Below, in pieces: positions 7,039 through 14,600 of a stretch of DNA of 14,912 nucleotides. The notes under the pieces are model-generated. The model was given only the letters and a program-made list of their open reading frames with translations. It ran no database searches and was not told where the DNA came from. The translations under genes and the position numbers were made by a program. The first letter of the stretch is position 1. Every line of letters begins with the position of its first letter. The stretch comes from DASZMJ01 sp035551935 (GTDB lineage Bacteria; Planctomycetota; Planctomycetia; Isosphaerales; Isosphaeraceae): contig DASZMJ010000271.1 in the NCBI GenBank assembly GCA_035551935.1, positions 1-14,912 on the forward strand, read 5' to 3'.

Positions 7039-8130
7039 TCAGAAGGCGTCCGAGGAGATGACCTCGTGCCCATTGCGGGTGGCGAGGGCCTGCCAGACCC
7101 CTTGGCGGGGGAGGTTCGTCCACCAGCCGCCGGGGGCTTGAGAGGCGCCCGAGGGCTGGCCGGTGAGGGGGTCGAAGGGCCAGGAGTCGATCGAGTCCTT
7201 GACGAACCGGACGGAGCCGTCGCCGAGCAGGACGTGGAGGCCGCCGGGGTGCATGCTGGAGGCGGCGGTGGTCCGGGCGGGGATCGAGCCGAGGGCGACC
7301 TTGTCGAAGGCGTTCGGCGGGAAGCAGGCCGAGACGAGCGTGTCGCCCCAGTTGCCGGTGATCCACCAGCCGTGCTTGGCCGACTCGGCGGGGTTGAACG
7401 AGGCGAGGTCCTGGAGCGGGGTGACGGCCCGCTCGGCGAGCAGGATGGTGGTGCTCAGGCCGTCGCTGATCGAGGCGAACCGGATCGGCGCGACGTCGTG
7501 GAAGCAGCCGTTGCACTGGGCCAGGCACTGCGGCGGCGGCGAGCAATTGTTGCCGGGCCAGGGGAGGGCCATGACGGTGAGCGACCCGGTGCAGCCGGCG
7601 TAGCTCGTCAGCACCATCCGCGCCGGGTCGGCGACGCCATAAGGGGTCAGCGCCCCGGGGTTCAGGTCGCGGACGATCCCCGCGTCGGGGTCGCTCGGGC
7701 AGGCGAAGGTGCCGACGACGGCCGTGTGCACCGTCTGGTTCTCGGCGCCGAGGATGGTCAAGTCGTGGTTGATCGCGTCGTAGAGCGGGCGCTGCTCGAC
7801 CTGCGGCAGGATGCCGATCAGGAGGCCCTTGTCGACGATCGTCGACGAGCACGGCGGGTTCGGGCCCGCGTATCGCGGGTCATAGCTCTTGACCCGCCCC
7901 GGCGGCAGGCAGCCGAAGGCGCCCTCGTAGCTGTGCAGGGCGACGCCGATCTGCTTCAGGTTGTTGAGGCATTGGGTGCGCCGCGCGGCCTCGCGCGCCT
8001 GCTGCACGGCGGGCAGCAGCAAGCCGATCAGGAGGGAGACGATGGCGATGACGACGAGCAGCTCGATGAGCGTGAAGCCGGGCCGCGCCGGATCGACAGT
8101 CGCCCGATGCCTCTGCTTCGATTGGTCCAT
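7039..8130 (-). CDS. DUF1559 protein with type IV pilin-like N-terminus
   Basis: A 363-residue protein starting with a prepilin-type cleavage and methylation motif, GFTLIELLVVIAI (18-30), inside a hydrophobic helix to about residue 41. QQAREAARRTQCLNNLKQIG follows, the conserved start of DUF1559 (SBP_bac_10-like) proteins that are greatly expanded in planctomycetes. Near the C-terminus are HPGGLHVLLGDGSVRFV and the typical ending VISSD. The helix would be inserted via a pseudopilin/type II secretion-like apparatus, leaving the globular domain outside the cytoplasm; the biochemical role of the family is not established. A Cys-rich loop lies in the middle. The ATG at 8130 lacks a clear Shine-Dalgarno but is the only sensible start. 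It is the last gene of the leftward cluster, 22 bp after the membrane-anchored gene. Confidence 0.92.
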   Translation of the reverse strand: MDQSKQRHRATVDPARPGFTLIELLVVIAIVSLLIGLLLPAVQQAREAARRTQCLNNLKQIGVALHSYEGAFGCLPPGRVKSYDPRYAGPNPPCSSTIVDKGLLIGILPQVEQRPLYDAINHDLTILGAENQTVHTAVVGTFACPSDPDAGIVRDLNPGALTPYGVADPARMVLTSYAGCTGSLTVMALPWPGNNCSPPPQCLAQCNGCFHDVAPIRFASISDGLSTTILLAERAVTPLQDLASFNPAESAKHGWWITGNWGDTLVSACFPPNAFDKVALGSIPARTTAASSMHPGGLHVLLGDGSVRFVKDSIDSWPFDPLTGQPSGASQAPGGWWTNLPRQGVWQALATRNGHEVISSDAF

Positions 8131-8152
8131 GGGCGGCGAAGGGGTAGGCCGA

Positions 8153-9220
8153 TCATCGGGGTGATCGATCGGTATCTCGAATTCGTCTGGTGAACCATCT
8201 CAGGGCGACGGCAACGATGAGGGCGAGGGCCGCCAGGCCGAAGAACCAATAGCTCGCACGGCCCTTGCGGACCACCTTGGAGGGCTCGCCGATTTCCGGC
8301 AGGCCGAACGAGGTCAGCGTGAAATCGCGCTCGGATTTCTTTGTGATATCTATATTTTCAAATGTACAAATATCTTTGGTCGTCCCTTTAAAGAATAGGC
8401 CGACCTTGGAGATGAGGGGTATCGAGTCTCGCGTCCCGCGGTAGTCGACCTCGCCGATGAAGAGCGGGTCGACGGGCTCCCTCTTCGATGGGGCGGTGCG
8501 GAGGACCCCGCCGATCCGGAATCCCCGGATGGCCCAGCATCGGTCGGGCAGGAAGACGATCGAGCCGCCCCGCAACTCGTAGTAACCCCTGTCGTCCCCC
8601 GGGGCGTAGTCGTAATCGACCTGGATGCAGTCGTCCCCGCCGATCGATACGGCAGCGGCCTTCTTGACCTTGAAATTCGGATCATTCATCATCTTCGTCA
8701 CGGGGGTGCCGAGGATTGCGAACGGCGAGTGGAGATGGATCGTGACGGCGGTCCTGTCCCTCTTGAGGTCCAGGTCATTGCCGAAGAGCTTGAGGACGGG
8801 CGCCTTCGAATTATCAGCATAAGTTAATATAAATGAATATTCTTTATTCTTGCAGATGATCGTGTCCGGGGAGTGCAGCCCCGGCGTGCCCGCGGCGGCC
8901 CTCGACGCGGCCTTCGTGGGGGTGGGGATATAGTATTTCTTAATCAAGAAACTTTGGTCCAAAAACGAAAAATCGTATTTCCTGTGAAGGTGAATATTAT
9001 CATCGGATAAATCAAAATTATCGTTTTCTTGTTGATTTAAGCTTGTATACTGGATGTGCTCCGAATGCCCGCTGACGCGGCCATAGAAGCGTTCGAGCCG
9101 CTCGGCCGCCCTGGGATATTCGCCCCGGAAGCGATCGAGGGGCGTTTCGGCACCGGCGACGAGCGGCCCGGCCGCGTTCATCGCCAAGAGGGCCACCGAG
9201 ACCGCCAGGCGCTTTCCCAT
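8153..9220 (-). CDS. Exported protein with C-terminal membrane anchor, unknown function
   Basis: A 355-residue protein not matched to a named family. It has a Sec signal peptide (1-24, ending VAGA), a large exported region, and a C-terminal hydrophobic helix (about 324-340) followed by Arg-rich residues, so it should be anchored with the bulk outside the cytoplasm. The central sequence, alternating beta-like strands such as CIQVDYDYAPGDDRGYYEL, and FTLTSFGLPEI near the end vaguely recall LolA-like or lipoprotein-sorting folds; this is only an impression. Two stretches (about 8811-8850 and 8930-9060) are strikingly AT-rich; by count, 8941-9060 is 37/120 G+C, yet the frame stays open and uses Asn, Lys, Ile and Tyr codons unlike its neighbours. 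The ATG at 9220 was chosen for the signal peptide. It lies just before the DUF1559 gene, probably in the same transcript. Confidence 0.75.
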   Translation of the reverse strand: MGKRLAVSVALLAMNAAGPLVAGAETPLDRFRGEYPRAAERLERFYGRVSGHSEHIQYTSLNQQENDNFDLSDDNIHLHRKYDFSFLDQSFLIKKYYIPTPTKAASRAAAGTPGLHSPDTIICKNKEYSFILTYADNSKAPVLKLFGNDLDLKRDRTAVTIHLHSPFAILGTPVTKMMNDPNFKVKKAAAVSIGGDDCIQVDYDYAPGDDRGYYELRGGSIVFLPDRCWAIRGFRIGGVLRTAPSKREPVDPLFIGEVDYRGTRDSIPLISKVGLFFKGTTKDICTFENIDITKKSERDFTLTSFGLPEIGEPSKVVRKGRASYWFFGLAALALIVAVALRWFTRRIRDTDRSPR

Positions 9221-9316
9221 TTTCTGTCGAACCCCTTCGTATGCACGGAGGCCGATATATTGGTGGGGAATCCGGGGCGACCGGGCGGACGGGCCGGCAT
9301 GCAGCCGTCGGATCGG

Positions 9317-9353
9317 GCGTCCGTCCCGCGGGCCGCCCGCGCGGGACGGACGC
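9317..9353 (-). terminator. Perfect 14-bp stem-loop after the Cys-rich peptide gene
   Basis: GCGTCCGTCCCGCG (9317-9330) pairs perfectly with CGCGGGACGGACGC (9340-9353) around a 9-nt loop, starting 6 nt after the Cys-rich gene's stop codon on the minus strand. There is no T-run beyond it. It could be a partial terminator, or a 3' stabilising stem that raises output of the peptide relative to the downstream genes. Confidence 0.65.
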
Positions 9354-9359
9354 GTCGAT

Positions 9360-9620
9360 TCAGATGCATTCGCATCCCAGGACGCCGTTGCAGGCGCAGT
9401 CGAGGCAGTCGTCCGGCCTGATCTCGTTGATGCATTGATATGTGCACTGATTTGGCCCAGGGATGCTGCAGTTCGTGTCGCAGCAGCACGAGTTCTGGCA
9501 TCCCGGACCGAGGGGCTCATCGGCGCGGGCGACGCTCCAGGAGGTCGCGACGCCGAGGGCGAGGAAGAGCAGGAAGGCGGAGACGAAGAACGACGAGGTG
9601 AGACGGATGGCGCGAATCAT
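9360..9620 (-). CDS. Small secreted Cys-rich peptide (12 cysteines)
   Basis: An 86-residue precursor. Residues 1-33 form a classical Sec signal peptide with a basic start (MIRAIR), a hydrophobic core and an ARA cleavage site. The remaining 53 residues, starting DEPLGPG, hold 12 cysteines at 41, 45, 46, 47, 51, 59, 63, 72, 75, 77, 83 and 85, including a CCC triplet. The mature part is acidic and almost free of Lys/Arg. An even number of cysteines suggests up to six disulfides or a metal-binding cluster; which one is unknown. The start is secure: GGAGGT lies 5 nt before the ATG. A strong hairpin follows the stop. I do not recognise a family. The setting, next to DUF1573 proteins, superficially recalls the short NVEALA peptides of Bacteroidetes, but no sequence similarity is claimed. 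Confidence 0.8.
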   Translation of the reverse strand: MIRAIRLTSSFFVSAFLLFLALGVATSWSVARADEPLGPGCQNSCCCDTNCSIPGPNQCTYQCINEIRPDDCLDCACNGVLGCECI

Positions 9621-9666
9621 GACGACCTCCGAGAAGGGGACTGCGAGATGTGTAAAGAGCGCATAT

Positions 9667-10119
9667 TTACATGCTCCCGATCCGCTCGACGACGATGCCG
9701 GAGACCACCAGGCCGACCTCCGGCTGGCCCGGACAATCGGTGTACAGGGTGATCTCGTGGGCGAAGACACCCGGATTGGATACCGCCAGGGTCACCTCTA
9801 TATTGCGGGAAGACGCGCCGGGGATCGAGCAAGGGAGTTCACCCGGGCCGGCATCAAGGCAGGCGACGCGATTGCACCGCCCGGAAGAGCCGAGGACTCG
9901 AATCGGCGAATCCGTCGCGTTCACTAGCTCGAATTTGAGGGTGAGTGTCTGACGCGCTTCCAGCGTCCCGACGTCCATGGAACCGGGCGACAGGCGAACG
10001 CCGACCGGTCGCGTCTCTCGCGTGGCGGCCCGCCCCCCATGTGCCATCAATCCGGCGAGCAGCAGCAAGATCGCGAAAAGTAATGATAAAAATGTAAATA
10101 ATTTGATATATCTTTTCAT
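9667..10119 (-). CDS. DUF1573-like exported protein (third of cluster)
   Basis: A 150-residue protein with a basic start, a hydrophobic signal or anchor segment (about 8-25) and one DUF1573-like immunoglobulin-type beta-sandwich (about 43-145). Diagnostic parts are MDVGTLEARQTLTLKFELVN, where family members have the F-G-x-v-x-x-G pattern, and the late strands EITLYTD and VGLVVSGIV. The usual Cys pair is replaced by a looser set, C82, C87, C97 and C129. DUF1573 proteins are common in planctomycetes and Bacteroidetes; their role is unknown, though the fold suggests binding. Its ATG overlaps the upstream stop codon as ATGA, so it is translationally coupled to the preceding DUF1573 gene. The Cys-rich peptide gene follows after 46 bp. 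Confidence 0.8.
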   Translation of the reverse strand: MKRYIKLFTFLSLLFAILLLLAGLMAHGGRAATRETRPVGVRLSPGSMDVGTLEARQTLTLKFELVNATDSPIRVLGSSGRCNRVACLDAGPGELPCSIPGASSRNIEVTLAVSNPGVFAHEITLYTDCPGQPEVGLVVSGIVVERIGSM

Positions 10120-10610
10120 ATGTCGTGCCCCTTGAGAGGTTGTTTTTTATTATCTTCCGTAAAGCGGCCCGTGACGTTGATGATGATCTGCGGACGGCCG
10201 CGGTCGTCCGTGTAGAGCCAGAGGGCCTCGGCGACCTCGCCGGGCCTGGGGAGGGCATGGATGAGAATGCGTACGACTCGACGCTCGGAGCTGGGGATCG
10301 ACATCGGCAAGCCCTGGGCCATGGTGCAGGTGCATTTCGACTGACACCCGATGATCCTAACGGTATGTCCGGTCATATTATTGACGGTGAATTCGAGGGA
10401 GCTGGATTGCCCCGATGCCAGCGACCCGAACGACTTGCGGTGTTCGTCCACGAGCAGGCGTTCCCCGGCGACGAAATCGAGCGCCATGGAGATGGAGCCG
10501 AAGGCGTACAAGGCCCAGGCCGACAAGACCAGGAGCACAAGGCCGGCGGTGGCAACGCTCAAGACGATGGCCCTCCACGGGAACACTTTAATTAATTTAT
10601 TTTTGCTCAT
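10116..10610 (-). CDS. DUF1573 domain protein (second of cluster)
   Basis: A 164-residue protein with a single N-terminal membrane helix (about 14-36) and an exported DUF1573 domain (about 56-150). The signature is clear: FGSLASGQSSSLEFTVNN, then IIGCQSKCTCT (Cys 89, 93, 95) and the closing strands ALWLYTDDRGRPQIIINVTG. No signal-peptidase site is obvious, so it is probably anchored. Its own stop codon overlaps the next gene's start (ATGA). Its ATG in turn overlaps the stop of a short upstream frame in the same ATGA manner, hinting at another small coupled gene there. The first codons are AT-rich compared with the rest. The biochemical role is unknown. Confidence 0.85.
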   Translation of the reverse strand: MSKNKLIKVFPWRAIVLSVATAGLVLLVLSAWALYAFGSISMALDFVAGERLLVDEHRKSFGSLASGQSSSLEFTVNNMTGHTVRIIGCQSKCTCTMAQGLPMSIPSSERRVVRILIHALPRPGEVAEALWLYTDDRGRPQIIINVTGRFTEDNKKQPLKGHDI

Positions 10611-10749
10611 AACTTTATTATTGGATTGGCCCGGCAGCCGCCGTCCATCCCGACGATCAAGAGGAGGGCCGCCGGCCCGGCCGCGAGTATCTGTGGGTAA
10701 AGAAGTTCGTCCGACCCCTCGACGCCCCCGCGAGTTGCGGGGCGGTCAT
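10607..10749 (-). pseudogene. Possible broken small membrane ORF between two DUF1573 genes
   Basis: An ATG at 10749 overlaps the upstream DUF1573 stop (ATGA) and reads MTAPQLAG and on for 30 codons. A second frame ends at 10607 with a TGA overlapping the next gene's ATG, and encodes a hydrophobic stretch, ILAAGPAALLLIVGM. The span is 143 nt, so one extra base, for example in the GGGGG run of CTCGCGGGGGCG, would join them into a 47-residue protein with one membrane helix. This is speculative; the spacer may simply be non-coding. Confidence 0.2.
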
Positions 10750-11226
10750 GGCGCAACCCTCCCGCCGCCGGGCGGCTCTCGGGCGTCCGAACGTACCACG
10801 ACATCGACCGTGGTCCGGAAGACGACCACGCCGGCGGCGTCCACGCCGGTGAGCTCGACACCGAGGATGCCCAGATAATCGGGATCGACGGCGGGGTCAT
10901 AGGCCACATCGAGCGCAACGGCAGCGCCGGGCCGGACAGGTGTAGGCGGCGGCGAGAGGCGGATGCAATCGCAGCTCACATCGATGCGGGCCACCGTCAC
11001 CGCCTTGGCCCCGGTATTACGCAACGTGAGCTTGCCCCGCGCGGCCTGGCCGGGGTCGAGCGTGCCGAGCGAGAGCGGGTTCGGCTCGGCTACGAGTGCT
11101 GACTGGGCGAGGGGGGGGGGGCTGGATCGATTGGGGCGCCCCGGCGACTGGAGCACAACCCCAGGGGAGCAGGACGGCCAGTCCGGCGTGGGGCCAGCGC
11201 AGGTTGTGGCGACGCGGAGAGGGCAT
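10746..11226 (-). CDS. DUF1573 protein with signal peptide split off by a poly-C frameshift
   Basis: Starting at ATG 11226, the first frame encodes a good Sec signal peptide: MPSPRRHN, a hydrophobic core AGLAVLLPWGC, and PVAGA as the cleavage region. After an 11-C tract (plus-strand G 11111-11121) this frame continues as unrelated sequence to a stop at 11017. The DUF1573 domain lies in another frame, starting LAQSALVAEPNPLSLGTLDPG and including VSCDCI and VVVFRTTVDVVV, ending at 10746. Removing one C joins them exactly into a 159-residue exported protein. An ATG at 11234, 8 nt upstream, is already in the domain frame but gives no signal peptide. The gene could be phase-variable by slipped-strand mispairing, decoded by slippage, or miscalled at the homopolymer. 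It is the first gene of the leftward cluster. Confidence 0.75.
11111..11121 (-). repeat. 11-base poly-C (minus strand) homopolymer tract
   Basis: Eleven consecutive G on the plus strand lie inside the first DUF1573 gene, exactly at the junction between the signal-peptide frame and the domain frame. Tracts of this length are prone to slippage, and also to sequencing error. It is the only run this long that I noticed in the window. Confidence 0.9.
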
Positions 11227-11285
11227 CGGCCCATCGCCTCGCGATTCGGGGGGGAATCGGGGCATTCGGATTGTTGAGTGGGGAC

Positions 11286-11314
11286 ATCTTGAGTGGCGCC
11301 GACCCGGTTGTCAA
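11286..11314 (-). promoter_or_regulatory. Candidate promoter of the DUF1573/Cys-rich peptide cluster
   Basis: On the minus strand a perfect TTGACA (11309-11314) is followed after 17 bp by CAAGAT (11286-11291), a weak -10 with three matches. Transcription would begin near 11279, about 45-53 nt before the two possible ATGs at 11234 and 11226. The rest of the 367-bp divergent spacer 11235-11601 shows no gene or clear element; one GAACC-like motif near 11482 may be chance. Confidence 0.45.
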
Positions 11315-11601
11315 GAGGAATCTTCGGGAGAATCGGAATCGCCCAGGTCGGATGGCAGAGGGCGGAAGGAAAAGGGCCAATCGCCGAGGACACATGGCAG
11401 GGACCGGGGGAAAGAGGCGGACGCCGACCTCATCGGGGACCGGGGCCTTCGGCCCGAGCCACCCGACGGTCGGCGTCGAATCCGAACCGAATCGGCGCGC
11501 CGGAGTGTTGTGCGGCCGTAATCCGCCGGTGTAGTGTCGGCGTTCGGCACGGACGCGCCGGAACGTTTCCCACCTTTCGCGGTCCTTCGGAAGCAACGGA
11601 C

Positions 11602-14600
11602 ATGACGATCACGATCCCCGGCCCGCGCCGCCGCGCGGGCCGTCGCGCCCGGCCCGGGGTCGCCCCGCTCGAGCCGCGCGCGCTGCTGACCGCGGCCGCC
11701 TGGGGCTCCTACGCGCGGAACGCGCAGCACACGGCCCTGGCGCCGGCGGCGGCGCAGCCGCTCCAGACGATCCTCTGGCAGACGCCCGTCGACCTCAACC
11801 CGCAGTACAACGGCAACGACCTGCTGATCCACTACGGCTCGCCGCTGGTGACGGCCAACGACACGGTCATCGTCCCGGTCAAGACCGGGGCCACCAACGG
11901 CTTCGAGGTCCAGGGGCGCGGCGCCCGCGACGGCGCCCTGCTCTGGAACCAGGCGACCGACTACAGCCTTCCCCCCTTCAACGGTTGGACCCCCAGCTTC
12001 GGCCCGACCCTCGCGCCGAGCGGCCGGCTCTACTTCCCCGCCGCCGACGGGACGTTGGAATTCATCAACAACCCCGACGCCGCCGGCGCGACCGTCTCGG
12101 GCCGGATCGCCTTCTACGGCACGAGCAATTACAACCAGAACCCGTCGACGTACTCCGACGTCTTCATCAGCACGCCGATCACGACCGACGCGGCCGGCGA
12201 CCTCTACTTCGGCTTCGTCGTCACCGGCACGAACTCGGCGGGCCTCAAGAGCGGGCTGGCTCGGATCGACCCCGGCGGCAACGGCACCTGGATCGCGGCG
12301 CCGACGGCCGCGGGCGACTCGGCGATCACCGAGGTCGTCCAGAACTGCGCCCCGGCGTTGAGCAACGACGGCTCGACTGTCTACGTCGCCGTCAGCAAGG
12401 GGAACTTCTCGTCGGGCTACCTGCTCGCGCTGGACAGCACGACGCTGCAACCCAAGTCCAAGGTCGCGCTGGTCGACCCGAACACCTTGCAGCCGTCGCT
12501 CTTGCCCGACGACGGCACGGCCTCGCCGACCGTCGGGCCCGACGGCGACGTCTACTTCGGCGTGCTCCAGGCCCCGTTCAACACGAACCACGACCGCGGC
12601 TGGCTGCTGCACTTCACGAGCAACCTCACGGAGTCCGACGCCAAGCCCCCCGGCGCCTTTGGCTGGGACGACACCGCGTCGATCGTCCCGGCGGCGATGG
12701 TGCCGTCGTACGCCGGCACGTCGTCGTACCTCGTCATGACCAAGTTCAACGACTACGCCGGCGAGGGGGGCAGCGGCATCAACAAGATCGCCGTCCTCGA
12801 CCCCAACGCCATGGCCGACGACCCCGTCACCGGCGCCTGCGTGATGCAGGTCGTCGAGTCGATCGCCGGCCCGACGCCCGACCCGGAATTCGACGCGACG
12901 CACCCGGGGGCCGTCCGCGAGTGGTGCATCAACACCGCCGCGGTGGACCCGGCCACCGACAGCATCCTGGCCAACAGCGAGGACGGCAACCTCTACCGCT
13001 GGGACCTCAAGACCAACACCCTCTCCCAGTCGGTCACGCTGACGCCGGGCGTCGGCGAGGCGTACACGCCGACGGTCGTCGGCCCCGACGGCGTCGTCTA
13101 CGCGATCAACAACGCCACCCTCTTCGCCGTCGGCGCCCTGGGCGCGCCGGCCGGCCTGGCGGCCACCACCCCCACGCCCGGCTCGGCCCACCTGAGCTGG
13201 TCGCCGGTCCCCGGCGCGCAGTCGTACGAGGTCGAGTCGAGCTACGACGGTCAGCACAACTGGGCGCAGGTCGCCACCGCCCCCGGCGGCGTCACCTCGA
13301 CCGACCTGGCCGGCCTGGCCCCCGGCGTCGTCGCCTACTTCCGCGTCCTCGCCGTCGCCGGCCCCATCACGTCGGGCCCCAGCCCGCTGGCCTTCGCGAA
13401 GCCGACCGGGGCCAACTGGCCGGGCGTCTACGGCGCCGACGGCTTCGAGGTCGTCGGCGGCACGACCGCCCTGCCCTCGTACGCGACGGTCACGCCGTCG
13501 GGCCAGTCCTCGTGGACCTGGGCCGCGAGCACGACCGACCCGCGCGCCCCCCTGGCCTCGAACGCCCCGGGCGCCGGCCGGGTCATGGCCACCTGGTACT
13601 CGCCGAGCCGCTTCACCGTCGACGTCAACCTGACCGACGGCCAGGCGCACCGCGTGACCCTCTACGCCGTCGACTGGGACTACGGCGGCCGGACCGAGCG
13701 GTTCGACGTCGTCGACCCGACCACCGGCAACGTGCTGGCGAGCCAGACGATCTCGTCGTTCACGTCGGGCCGGTTCGTCACCTTCACGCTCTCGGGCCAC
13801 GAGCAGCTGCTCGTCACCCGGCTGGGCGGGCACAACGCGGTGCTCAGCGGCCTGTTCTTCGACACCACGCCCCCGTCGGCGACGTTCGACGCCGCCGACG
13901 GGATCACTCGCGGCGACTGGGTGGGCAGCTTCGGCGCCGACGGGGTCGAGGTCGTCGGCGCGCCGGCGGCCTTGCCGTCGTACGCGACGGTCACGCCGTC
14001 GGGCCAGTCGACGATCACCTGGTCGACCGGGCCGAACGACTCGCGCGCGCCGCTGGTGCCCGGCGCGACGGGCCGGGTGGCCGAGGCCTGGTCCGCGGCG
14101 TCGAGCTTCACGATCGACGTCGACCTGGCCGACGGCCGGCCGCACCGCGTCAGCCTCTACGCCGTCGACTGGGATAACGCGGGGCGATCCGAGCGGATCG
14201 ACGTCGTCGACCCGAATACCGGCGCCGTCCTCGTCAGCCGGACGATCTCGGGCTTCCAGGGGGGCGAGTACCTGAGCTGGGTCCTCACCGGCGACGTCCA
14301 GTTGCGGGTCACGAACCTGAACTCGAGCACCACCGCCGTCGTCAGCGGCCTCTTCTTCGGCGCCGCCCCCAACGAGGTGGCCTTCGCCGGCGCCGACGCG
14401 ACGACGCGAGGCAACTGGGTCGGCCCTTATGGCGCCGACGGCTCCGAGGTCGTCGGCGGCACGACCGCCCTGCCCTCGTACGCGACGGTCACGCCGTCGG
14501 GCCAGTCCTCGTGGACCTGGGCCGCGAGCACGACCGACTCGCGTGCCCTGCTGGCCTCGAACGCCCCCGGCGCCGGCCGGGTGGCCGCGACGTGGTACGG

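Noticed and set aside
3780..7073. Giant minus-strand reading frame spanning the galactokinase
   Set aside because: It is antisense to a clear GHMP kinase and overlaps the HdeD-like and membrane-anchored genes in another frame; the composition is a GC-frame artefact.
11140..11226. Lipobox in the first DUF1573 signal peptide (PWGC)
   Set aside because: Residues -3 to -1 are P, W, G, which does not fit the lipobox pattern; an AGA signal-peptidase I site follows instead.
11478..11500. Extra GAACGAACC-type repeat unit (TCCGAACCGAATCGG)
   Set aside because: It is a single partial match without the flanking unit body or neighbours; chance similarity is likely.
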